From contig CAIOHM010000461.1 in the NCBI GenBank assembly GCA_903858055.1, forward strand, positions 1-10,612: a stretch of 10,612 nucleotides of DNA. The letters are read 5' to 3'. The stretch is from an uncultured delta proteobacterium (GTDB lineage: Bacteria; Myxococcota_A; Polyangia; Polyangiales; Polyangiaceae). The position numbers and the translations under genes were made by a program. Below are positions 1-6,120 of this stretch, in pieces. The notes beneath the pieces were generated by a model. It had not been told where the DNA came from. It did no database searches and saw only the letters and a program-made list of their open reading frames with translations. How positions within the stretch are numbered: position 1 is the first letter of the stretch; each line of letters begins with the position of its first letter.

Positions 1-541
1 CGGGCTGGCCGCTGGCGGTGAATGAGAACTGCGACGAGTTGACCTCCATGTCGGCGCCGACGATCTCACCTGTGCGCGTGCTGTAGCTCGTCGTCGTAAG
101 CGCGATGGTCTCGCCGCGAAGCCCGCCGGGCAGCGCCGCAGGATCGTCAGGTCGCCACGCGCCGTCTCGGAACGTGATCGTGTTCTGGTTCGCGGCGCGC
201 GTGTTGAAGCCGACCGCGCTGCAGCTCACCGGCCCCAAGTTGCGCGCGTCGATGCTCGCGGCTCCACCCGGGCACGGCGCGGTCGCCCAGCGCGCGAACC
301 CCGCCGTGGCCGCGCGCTCCACCGCGTCGTAGGAGACTTGGCGCGAGGCGTCTTCTTGCATGGAAAAACCCACGCAGCGCGAGCGCCAGAAGAGCACCTT
401 GCCGCAGCTCTTGCAGCCGGCCTCGTCGACCTCGTCGCACGACGCCTCTCGCACGGTGCGCGAACGGCAATAGGCCTGCGCAAGGGCTCCGCTCGTCAGC
501 ACGAGCACGACGGCGAGGGCGGCGTGTGGACGTGGTCTCAT
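1..541 (-). CDS. Exported Cys-rich protein, probable matrixin-like metalloprotease (N-terminal part, runs off window)
   Basis: The reading frame is open from an ATG at 541-539 to the window edge, giving 180 residues with the C-terminus missing. Residues 1-23 form a signal peptide: MRPR, then a hydrophobic stretch, then ALAQA with cleavage likely before Tyr24. The mature part has a Cys-rich start (C25, C35, C43, C46, C56), then C90 and C107. Blocks such as ARWATAPCPGG, NTITFRDGAW and TGEIVGADMEVN resemble secreted myxobacterial proteins of the matrixin/metzincin type, in which an HExxH zinc site follows. That site would lie outside the window, so the protease call is an inference from family pattern. 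The start codon overlaps the NAD kinase stop (ATGA), and no Shine-Dalgarno sequence is visible, so translation probably depends on coupling. It could instead be a non-catalytic secreted protein. The gene call is firm; the function is moderate. Confidence 0.6.
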   Translation of the reverse strand, partial: MRPRPHAALAVVLVLTSGALAQAYCRSRTVREASCDEVDEAGCKSCGKVLFWRSRCVGFSMQEDASRQVSYDAVERAATAGFARWATAPCPGGAASIDARNLGPVSCSAVGFNTRAANQNTITFRDGAWRPDDPAALPGGLRGETIALTTTSYSTRTGEIVGADMEVNSSQFSFTASGQP

Positions 542-1488
542 CGGCGCGTGGGCGGGCGCGGCGGCGCAGGGAGCGTGAAGGCGCGCGTCGGGTCTTCGGC
601 GACCGAGAGACCGAGCACGGTGAGGGGCTCGTCGGAGAGCGCGACCTCGACCACGTCGCCGAGGCGCACGTCGAACGCGTCGTGGGGGCCGTCGAGGAAC
701 ACTTGCGCGCGCGACATGCGGCTCTTGAGGCGCAAATAGCCGGTCGAGGCGATGCGCCCCTTCACGTGCGCGAGCGCGTGGCCTTCGGGCGCGTAGGGCT
801 CGCGCACCACGTACTGGAGCTGGCGCGAGAGGAGCGGCATCACGTCGCCTCCCGCGCTCTTCTGCGCCGCGGTCGATCCTGCGGGAGGGCCGACCCACAG
901 GCCGCTCGAGACCTGATCTTCGTGCTCCTCCGCCGCGCCGTCGTGGCTCACGGTCAAGATGTAGCGCGAGGTCGCCGCCGGGCACCGGTGGCAAAAGAGC
1001 ATGTCGTTGAGCACGCGGTTGTGCACGACCTCGCCATTCTTGCGGACGGCCATGCGCGCGAGCTCGACGCGCGGGAGCGTGCCTCGCAGCGCTTGCGCGA
1101 GGAAATCCGCGGCGTTTTCAGCGGTCGCGCTGCAGTAGAAGCCGACCGAGCTTCGCGGCGCGCTGTTGATCGCGAGCATGGGCACCTCGGGGCCCGCGAG
1201 GTGCGAAGCCGAGAGGAGCGTGCCGTCGCCGCCGACGGTGACGACGAGCTCCGAGTGCAGCGGCCGGGCCCGATCGGTCGCGTGGCGAAGCTCGACCTGA
1301 GCGCCGAGGTCGTCGAGCGCGCGACGCACGGTCTTCACGGTCTGTTCGTGCGCTTCGTGGGTGGCTCGAATGCGCGCGACCGAGGCGTCGCCTGCCTCGA
1401 TGAGCTCGGCGACGTGGTCGTCTTGCCGATCCCGTACGAAGGTCTCCCATGAGGTCTTTTTCACCACCAGCGTGACGTGACGGATCAT
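538..1488 (-). CDS. nadK: NAD kinase (ATP-NAD kinase family)
   Basis: 316 residues, a normal length for the family. It phosphorylates NAD(+) to NADP(+) in the cytoplasm using ATP or polyphosphate. The signature GGDGT lies at residues 86-90 in VVTVGGDGTLLSA, and the Gly-rich second motif GSTAAQKSAGG at 204-214. A substrate-binding NE-type motif appears as N161-D162 in LNDMLF. The second motif reads GPPAGSTAAQKSAGG where typical bacterial enzymes have TPTGSTAYxLSAGG, so this is a divergent branch. The C-terminus ends in a Pro/Arg tail (PAPPRPPTRR). The ATG at 1488-1486 overlaps the TGA of the upstream Nudix gene as ATGA, and a GGAG lies 6 bases before it inside that gene. The stop overlaps the start of the exported protein downstream. 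It is therefore the middle gene of a translationally coupled operon. Confidence 0.92.
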   Translation of the reverse strand: MIRHVTLVVKKTSWETFVRDRQDDHVAELIEAGDASVARIRATHEAHEQTVKTVRRALDDLGAQVELRHATDRARPLHSELVVTVGGDGTLLSASHLAGPEVPMLAINSAPRSSVGFYCSATAENAADFLAQALRGTLPRVELARMAVRKNGEVVHNRVLNDMLFCHRCPAATSRYILTVSHDGAAEEHEDQVSSGLWVGPPAGSTAAQKSAGGDVMPLLSRQLQYVVREPYAPEGHALAHVKGRIASTGYLRLKSRMSRAQVFLDGPHDAFDVRLGDVVEVALSDEPLTVLGLSVAEDPTRAFTLPAPPRPPTRR

Positions 1489-2129
1489 GGCCAGCTCCGG
1501 AGAAAGCGCCTCAGAAAGAGCTCGGTCTTGGCGTCGACGAGCGGGGCTCGGTCGAAGTGATCGGCGAGCGCTTCGGCGTCTGCGCGGATCACCTCGCCGC
1601 CCAATTCGAGGAGGCTCCCGTCGAGGCCCGGCTCCTCGATCGCGACGCCCGTGACGTCGACGGCGAAGCCGAATTGGCGCTCGCCGATGAGCGCGGGCAT
1701 GGGCACCACGGGGCCGCCGAGGGCGACCAACGAGGACGGATCCACGCGGATCCCGAGCTCTTCGTGGAGCTCGCGGGACGCGGCTTCGCGCGGCGCTTCG
1801 TCGGCTTCGACGAGACCGGCGGGCAGCTCCCAGAGACCCGGTTCGAGGGCGACGCCGTCGTCGCGGAGCGCGAGGGGCGGGCGGATCGCCGAACGCAAGA
1901 AGACCTCGCGGCGGCCTGCGGGTGTGCGGGTGAACGCGACGATGATCGCGGCGTCGATCGCGCGTCGTCGCACGAGGTCGTAGCGGCACGCGCGGCCCGC
2001 TTGGGGTCCCTCGACGAACGCGAGCCGTTGCGCCTCGACCCGCACGAAGGCAGGCGTGTTCGCGTGCTCCGCCGAGGCGACGAAACGAAGGCGAGGCAAG
2101 GGCGGAAGCGAAAACGACACCGTGGGCAT
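1485..2129 (-). CDS. Nudix hydrolase, ADP-ribose pyrophosphatase type
   Basis: 214 residues from the ATG at 2129-2127. The complete Nudix box GX5EX7REUXEEXGU spans residues 105-127: G105, E111, R119-E120, E123-E124, G126 and I127. It follows the stretch ELPAGLVE typical of ADP-ribose pyrophosphatases. Pro residues at 140, 143 and 145 after the box also fit that subgroup. The expected reaction is metal-dependent hydrolysis of a nucleoside diphosphate linked to another group, perhaps ADP-ribose to AMP and ribose 5-phosphate; the exact substrate cannot be read from sequence. It is the first gene of a leftward operon with nadK, joined by an ATGA overlap, which suggests a role in NAD(P) turnover or salvage (inference). 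No Shine-Dalgarno sequence precedes the ATG. A promoter-like element lies so close that codon 4 (GTG, first base 2120) may be the true, leaderless start. Confidence 0.9.
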   Translation of the reverse strand: MPTVSFSLPPLPRLRFVASAEHANTPAFVRVEAQRLAFVEGPQAGRACRYDLVRRRAIDAAIIVAFTRTPAGRREVFLRSAIRPPLALRDDGVALEPGLWELPAGLVEADEAPREAASRELHEELGIRVDPSSLVALGGPVVPMPALIGERQFGFAVDVTGVAIEEPGLDGSLLELGGEVIRADAEALADHFDRAPLVDAKTELFLRRFLRSWP

Positions 2130-2156
2130 CGTACCCGATGGCCCAAGAAGGACCAA
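2128..2156 (-). promoter_or_regulatory. Candidate sigma70-type promoter for the Nudix-nadK operon
   Basis: On the minus strand TTGGTC (2156-2151) and TACGAT (2133-2128) are separated by 17 bases. They match 3/6 and 4/6 of the consensus. The -10 hexamer overlaps the annotated ATG, and a transcription start 7 bases downstream would fall on a GTG in frame at 2120. Seen by eye only; not certain. Confidence 0.35.
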
Positions 2157-2223
2157 GCTCGTGAATTCCTCGCACCCAAGCGAGCCCAACGGCGCTACAT
2201 CCTTCAGCCCGAGTTTCCTCAAG

Positions 2224-3576
2224 ATGGCTTCCCACGACGACCCGCCGATCACTTCCCACGACGCCTTGCTCGACGTTTTCCGCAGCGCGGAAAAGCCGGC
2301 GGCGCGCTTTCGCATCGGCCCCGAGATGGAGAAGCACGGACTCGTAGGGCGCGAGCAGCGCCCGTTTCGGTTCCGCGGCCCCGGCAGCGTCGGCGAGCTC
2401 TTCGAGCAGTTGAACCGCGGCGGGCGTTTCCGCGTCATCCGCGAGAGCGAGACGAGCCCGGTCATCGGCCTCGAAGACGGCACCGATTCGATCACCCTCG
2501 AGCCCGGCTGTCAGCTCGAGCACAGCGGCGGCGCCGAGGTGCACCTCCACGCGGTCGCGCAGAGCTTCAAGCGCCACATGGCCGATCTCGCGCCCTACTC
2601 CGCAGCCGCGGGGGTCGCGTGGTACGGCCTCGGTTTCCAGCCCTTCGCGCGCCAAGAGGACCTCGAGTGGGTGCACAAGGCGCGCTACGGCATCATGAAG
2701 ACCTACTTGCCGACGTGCGGCGTGCGGGCGCTCGACATGATGCTGCGCACGGCGACCGTGCAGGTGAACCTCGACTTCGAGAACGAAGCGGACGCGATGC
2801 GAAAGCTCGTCGTCTCGATCAAGGCCGCGCCGATCGTCGGCGCCATGTTCGCCAACGCGCCTTTCCGTGAGGGCGTCGACGCCGGCACCGTGAGCGAGCG
2901 CCTCGCCACGTGGCTCGCGGTCGACGAAGCGCGCTCGGGCCTCGTGAAGCAGGTGTGGCGGGAAGGGGCAGGCTACGCGGATTACGTGGCGTGGGCCCTC
3001 GACGTGCCCATGTTCCTCGTGAAGCGTCCTGGGCGCATCCTCGCCAACACGGGCCAGACCTTCCGCGACTTCCTCGTCAACGGCTTCGAGGGCGAGCGCG
3101 CGACGCACGAAGACTGGGTCATGCACCTGAACACGCTCTTCCCCGAGGTTCGCCTCAAGAAGACGCTCGAGGTGCGCTGCGCCGACGCCCAGGGGCCCCG
3201 TGAGGCAAACGCGCTTCCGGCGCTCTGGGTCGGTCTCCTCTACGATGCGCGCGCCCTCGCCGACCTCGAGGCGCTCGTTCGCGACTGGACCTACGACGAG
3301 GTCTCGGCCGTGCGCCACGCGGTGCCGGTGCACGGCCTCCGCACGCCCTTCCGTGGTCACACGATCGCCGAGGAAGCACGTCAGATCCTTGCCATCGCGC
3401 GCGCAGGCCTCGACCGTCGCGCCTTCCTCGACGCGGGCGGACGGTCCGAAGCGAAGCACCTCGACGGCCTCGCCGAGCTCGTGGATGCGGGTCTTTGTCC
3501 GGGCGATCGTCTGCGCCGCGTCGCGGAGAAGTCGGGAATCCCCGCAGCCCTCGAAGCGCACGCGCGCCTCGGCTGA
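2224..3576 (+). CDS. gshA: Glutamate-cysteine ligase, plant/proteobacterial GCS2 type
   Basis: 450 residues. The enzyme makes gamma-glutamylcysteine from glutamate and cysteine with ATP, the first step of glutathione synthesis, in the cytoplasm. Conserved blocks of the plant-type family are clear: RIGPEMEKHG (30-39), LEPGCQLEHSGG (92-103), YGLGFQP (134-140), RYGIMKTYLP (154-163), DMMLRTATVQVNLDFE (171-186), MFANAPFREG (208-217), LKKTLEVRCAD (311-321) and LPALWVGLLYD (331-341). The related EgtA ligases of ergothioneine synthesis are the main alternative, but the DMMLRT and WVGLLYD blocks favour the plant-type enzyme. The ATG at 2224 was chosen because the protein similarity starts soon after it and the frame upstream is unlike coding sequence. 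There is no clear Shine-Dalgarno sequence. The gene is divergent from the Nudix gene across 94 bases, and lgt follows after 3 bases. No glutathione synthetase gene is in the window. Confidence 0.92.
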   Translation: MASHDDPPITSHDALLDVFRSAEKPAARFRIGPEMEKHGLVGREQRPFRFRGPGSVGELFEQLNRGGRFRVIRESETSPVIGLEDGTDSITLEPGCQLEHSGGAEVHLHAVAQSFKRHMADLAPYSAAAGVAWYGLGFQPFARQEDLEWVHKARYGIMKTYLPTCGVRALDMMLRTATVQVNLDFENEADAMRKLVVSIKAAPIVGAMFANAPFREGVDAGTVSERLATWLAVDEARSGLVKQVWREGAGYADYVAWALDVPMFLVKRPGRILANTGQTFRDFLVNGFEGERATHEDWVMHLNTLFPEVRLKKTLEVRCADAQGPREANALPALWVGLLYDARALADLEALVRDWTYDEVSAVRHAVPVHGLRTPFRGHTIAEEARQILAIARAGLDRRAFLDAGGRSEAKHLDGLAELVDAGLCPGDRLRRVAEKSGIPAALEAHARLG

Positions 3577-3579
3577 TTC

Positions 3580-4512
3580 ATGAACCCGGTCCTCGCGCGC
3601 GTCTTCGGCGAGCCCGTCCCCGCGTTCTTCGTCTTCATCGCGCTGGCGTACTTGCTCGCGGCCGTGGTGTTCGTGGGGAGCGCGGCGGCCGAGGGGCGCG
3701 ACGCCGACGCGCACGTGGACCTCGCGCTGCTCACGGTCGTGGCGGGCATTGCCGGGGGGCGCCTCGCGCACGTGCTCTTCGACGGTCATCTTGCAGACTA
3801 CATCCACCTTTGCACCGCGCCGGAGCTGGTCGACTGGCCGCTCGACCGCGTGACCTGCACCTCGGCCGAGTGGGGAGGGGTCTGGGACGCCGCCCGAGGC
3901 ACGTGCCATCCGGCCTCCGCCGATTGCTTCGCGTGGGCACGCTTCTGGAGCGGCGGCCTCACCTTCTACGGGGGTCTCTTCGCGGCGGGCGCGGCAGGGG
4001 TTTGGTCGGCTCGGCGCGATCACCTCGGCGTCGCGGCCACGCTCGATCGCGCGGCGATGGCCGTACCCTTGGGCCTCGCGGTGGGTCGCCTCGGCTGCTT
4101 CTTCGCGGGCTGCTGCTTCGGTGCGCCCACGCCTTCGGCGCTCGGCGTCGTGTTCCCGCCGGGCAGCGACGCTTCCGTGGCCCAAGCCAAGGCGGGCCTG
4201 CTCGCGAGCCGTTCGCTCTGGAGTTTGCCCGTGCATCCCACGCAGCTCTACGAAGCCGCCGGCGCGCTCGTCCTCGCTGCGATCATCGCCTTCGTGGTGA
4301 GGCCTCGTCAGCGGCGCGAAGGTGAATCGTTCCTTGTATTCTGCATCGGGTACGCGGCGCTCCGGTTCGGACTCGAGTTCCTGCGCGCCGACGAGCGCGG
4401 CGGTGCGGCGGGGCTCTCGACGAGCCAGATCCTCTCGATCGTGCTCGTGGTCCTCGCGCTCCTCGGTTCGCGGGCGCTCCGTGCGGGCGAAACCGCCGCC
4501 GCGTCTCGCTGA
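3580..4512 (+). CDS. lgt: Prolipoprotein diacylglyceryl transferase family (Lgt)
   Basis: 310-residue polytopic inner-membrane protein. Lgt moves a diacylglyceryl group from phosphatidylglycerol to the lipobox Cys of prolipoproteins. Hydrophobic helices lie at about 14-34, 48-68, 127-143, 160-178, 225-241, 250-268 and 282-298. Family motifs are SGGLTFYGGLF (124-134), GRLGCFFAGCCFG (169-181), HPTQLYE (219-225) and RFGLEFLR (262-269). Compared with E. coli Lgt, as I recall its numbering, Arg143, Gly154, Arg239 and Glu243 match R170, G181, R262 and E266. His103 is replaced by Tyr130, Asn146 by Cys173 and Glu151 by Cys178. A loop at about 70-120 holds four Cys (78, 93, 109, 116). The gene starts 3 bases after the gshA stop without its own Shine-Dalgarno sequence, so the two are probably co-translated. 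I see no terminator after it. It could be a divergent paralogue rather than the housekeeping enzyme. Confidence 0.85.
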   Translation: MNPVLARVFGEPVPAFFVFIALAYLLAAVVFVGSAAAEGRDADAHVDLALLTVVAGIAGGRLAHVLFDGHLADYIHLCTAPELVDWPLDRVTCTSAEWGGVWDAARGTCHPASADCFAWARFWSGGLTFYGGLFAAGAAGVWSARRDHLGVAATLDRAAMAVPLGLAVGRLGCFFAGCCFGAPTPSALGVVFPPGSDASVAQAKAGLLASRSLWSLPVHPTQLYEAAGALVLAAIIAFVVRPRQRREGESFLVFCIGYAALRFGLEFLRADERGGAAGLSTSQILSIVLVVLALLGSRALRAGETAAASR

Positions 4513-4686
4513 GCGGCCGCGCGTCGCGCCGACGTAGGCCGAGGTCACCGCTGGTTTCCGCGGGGCCTGCGCTCTCGTGAGGGGGTAAAGTGTCGCCACG
4601 GGCGGACGGGCTCCAGTTTGTGCGCGCTCCGGGCGAGTAAATTCCCAGGGTTCCAAGAAATCGTACGGGGAGACCGCAGATCGTGG

Positions 4687-4714
4687 TTGCGTGTAGGACA
4701 TATGTAGGTAAATA
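4687..4714 (+). promoter_or_regulatory. Candidate promoter for the lipoprotein peptidase gene
   Basis: TTGCGT (4687-4692) and TAAATA (4709-4714) are 16 bases apart inside a conspicuously AT-rich island (about 4698-4720) in otherwise GC-rich DNA. Each hexamer matches only 3/6 of the consensus. A start near 4721 would leave a leader of about 45 bases carrying the strong ribosome-binding site. The rest of the 253-base gap (4513-4765) shows nothing I can name. Confidence 0.3.
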
Positions 4715-4756
4715 AGTGCACATGGACGACGCCACCGCATGAGTGGCGACCTTTCT

Positions 4757-4763
4757 GGAGGAA
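4757..4763 (+). promoter_or_regulatory. Ribosome-binding site deciding the start at 4766
   Basis: GGAGGAA at 4757-4763 is a near-perfect Shine-Dalgarno sequence, ending 2 bases before the ATG at 4766 (GGAGG ends 4 bases before). It selects this ATG over the in-frame ATG at 4739, which would put the Shine-Dalgarno inside the gene and give a poor signal peptide. Confidence 0.8.
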
Positions 4764-4765
4764 CC

Positions 4766-6007
4766 ATGGCTCTTCGCGCTCACGCCCGCATGCTCGCTGT
4801 CTCCGCTTCGATTCTCTTCGGCTCGCTCGCCACCGGCTGCTCCGGTGAAGCGCCCAGCGCGGAAGAGGACATCTCGCTCGCCGACGACGCCGTCACGGAC
4901 GTGAACCACTCGAGCGTGAAGCGCCAGAGCATCGGCAACTGCTGGCTCTACGCGGGCATCGGCTGGGCGGAGTCGCTCAACAAGAGCGCCACCGGCGTCG
5001 AGCAGAACTTCTCCGAGAGCTACCTCACGTTCTGGTCCTGGTACGACCGCCTCGTTGGCGGCCAAGTGACCGGCACCGAGATCGAGACCGGCGGCAGCTT
5101 CGGCCTCGCGACGACTCTCATGGGCAAGTACGGCGTCGTGAACGAGGGCGCCTTCATCGCGGAAGAGGCGTCGGCCGAGATGAGCGCGCGCCAGAAGGCC
5201 GCCCTCACGTACATCAACGAGTCGATCAAGAACGGCAAGCTCAAGACCGCGACGGCGCGCAAGAACCGCGCAACCGTGAAGGCCGAGCTCGTCGCAGCGT
5301 GGAAGCTCACGCCCGCGGTCGTCGCGAACCTCGAAGGTCTCTTCGGCGCGGACTTCTCGAAGAACCTCACGCAGACCTCGTCGGGCCGCCCCGTCGTGAG
5401 CACCGCGGGCACCATCGCGAAGCGCCCGTCGGAGGTCCCGGTCCAGTACACGAAGGGCGCGGGCAAGGTCCCCACGAAGACCACCCTCGACGCCGCGATC
5501 CGTGAGTGGAAGGTTGCGTATTACCCGACCGGCACGAGCGCGCGCCGCACGTTCCAGGCCCGCATCCAGCGTGCGCTCCACGACGCGCAGCCCGTCGCGA
5601 TCACCTGGACGGTCGACTTCAACGCCCTCGACAGCAAGGGCGCGTTCAAGGGCATCCCGGCGACGCCGGGGCGTCAAGGCGGCCACGTCACGATCCTCGA
5701 GGACTACGAGGTCTCGAACGTGCCGGGTTACGGCACCCTCGCGGCGGGCACCGTCGTGACGGACAAGGCGGCCCTCGGCGCGGCGCTCTCGTCGCAAGCG
5801 AACATCGCGTTCTTCCGCACGAAGAACTCGTGGGGCGTCTCCCGCGCGGACCGCGCGTTCGCGGCTCCGGGGCACAACGACCTCTACATGGACTACATGA
5901 ACGGCCCCATCCAGCGCTGCGAAGAGAAGGCCGACGGCACCACGGACACGACGAAGTGCTCGCCCGAGGTTCCCTTCAGCAGCGTCGTCCTCCCGCCCGG
6001 CTACTGA
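4766..6007 (+). CDS. Lipoprotein with C1-type (bleomycin-hydrolase/papain-like) cysteine peptidase domain
   Basis: 413 residues. Residues 1-24 are a lipoprotein signal with lipobox LATGC; C25 would be lipidated, and an acidic linker follows (about 28-47). The peptidase core carries the C1 catalytic set: oxyanion-hole Q54 and nucleophile C59 in RQSIGNCWLYAG, H307 in GGHVTILEDYEV, and N354 in TKNSWG. The blocks SESYLTFW and KYGVVNEGAF recall bleomycin hydrolase (aminopeptidase C). The mature enzyme has almost no propeptide: the active-site Cys lies only 34 residues after the lipid Cys. Q to C is 5 residues, against 6 in papain and bleomycin hydrolase. A Lys-rich insert spans about 150-245. C385 and C398 may form a disulfide. 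It is predicted to be anchored to a membrane facing the periplasm or outside. Substrate unknown. It has its own promoter region, ribosome-binding site and terminator. Confidence 0.85.
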   Translation: MALRAHARMLAVSASILFGSLATGCSGEAPSAEEDISLADDAVTDVNHSSVKRQSIGNCWLYAGIGWAESLNKSATGVEQNFSESYLTFWSWYDRLVGGQVTGTEIETGGSFGLATTLMGKYGVVNEGAFIAEEASAEMSARQKAALTYINESIKNGKLKTATARKNRATVKAELVAAWKLTPAVVANLEGLFGADFSKNLTQTSSGRPVVSTAGTIAKRPSEVPVQYTKGAGKVPTKTTLDAAIREWKVAYYPTGTSARRTFQARIQRALHDAQPVAITWTVDFNALDSKGAFKGIPATPGRQGGHVTILEDYEVSNVPGYGTLAAGTVVTDKAALGAALSSQANIAFFRTKNSWGVSRADRAFAAPGHNDLYMDYMNGPIQRCEEKADGTTDTTKCSPEVPFSSVVLPPGY

Positions 6008-6023
6008 GCTCGGCACATCCTCG

Positions 6024-6059
6024 AACACCCGCGCCTCTCGATGGGAGCGCGGGTGTTTT
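6024..6059 (+). terminator. Intrinsic terminator after the lipoprotein peptidase
   Basis: A perfect 11-bp stem, AACACCCGCGC (6024-6034) with GCGCGGGTGTT (6047-6057), encloses a 12-base loop. The last Ts of the stem run into TTTT at 6056-6059. It begins 16 bases after the stop codon. Confidence 0.88.
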
Positions 6060-6120
6060 CGTTCCATCGAAGCGTCGAGCGCGTCGCCGGGGCGCCCGCG
6101 TTTGGGTAGGAGCCGCGGCG

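Noticed and set aside
2169..2184. A small hairpin, CTCGC and GCGAG with a 6-base loop, in the divergent gap.
   Set aside because: A 5-bp GC-rich stem is expected by chance in this composition, and no T-run or start geometry supports a role.
2056..2223. An upstream extension of the gshA frame to an ATG at 2056.
   Set aside because: It would run antisense through the start of the Nudix gene, and its sequence has no family similarity. The conserved protein starts after ATG 2224.
4617..4643. A possible promoter with TTTGTG and TAAATT upstream of the lipoprotein gene.
   Set aside because: The spacing is only 15 bases and the -35 match is weak. The pair at 4687-4714 fits slightly better.
538..4767. 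A minus-strand open frame of 1409 codons spanning nadK and the region opposite gshA and lgt.
   Set aside because: Only its last 316 residues look like protein (NAD kinase). The rest is Arg/Glu/Ala-rich antisense of clearly recognisable plus-strand genes, a common artefact at high GC.
5506..6120. An upstream extension of the xthA frame by 205 codons.
   Set aside because: It crosses the peptidase gene and its terminator in another frame. ATG 6121 has AGGAG at the right spacing and matches the family start.
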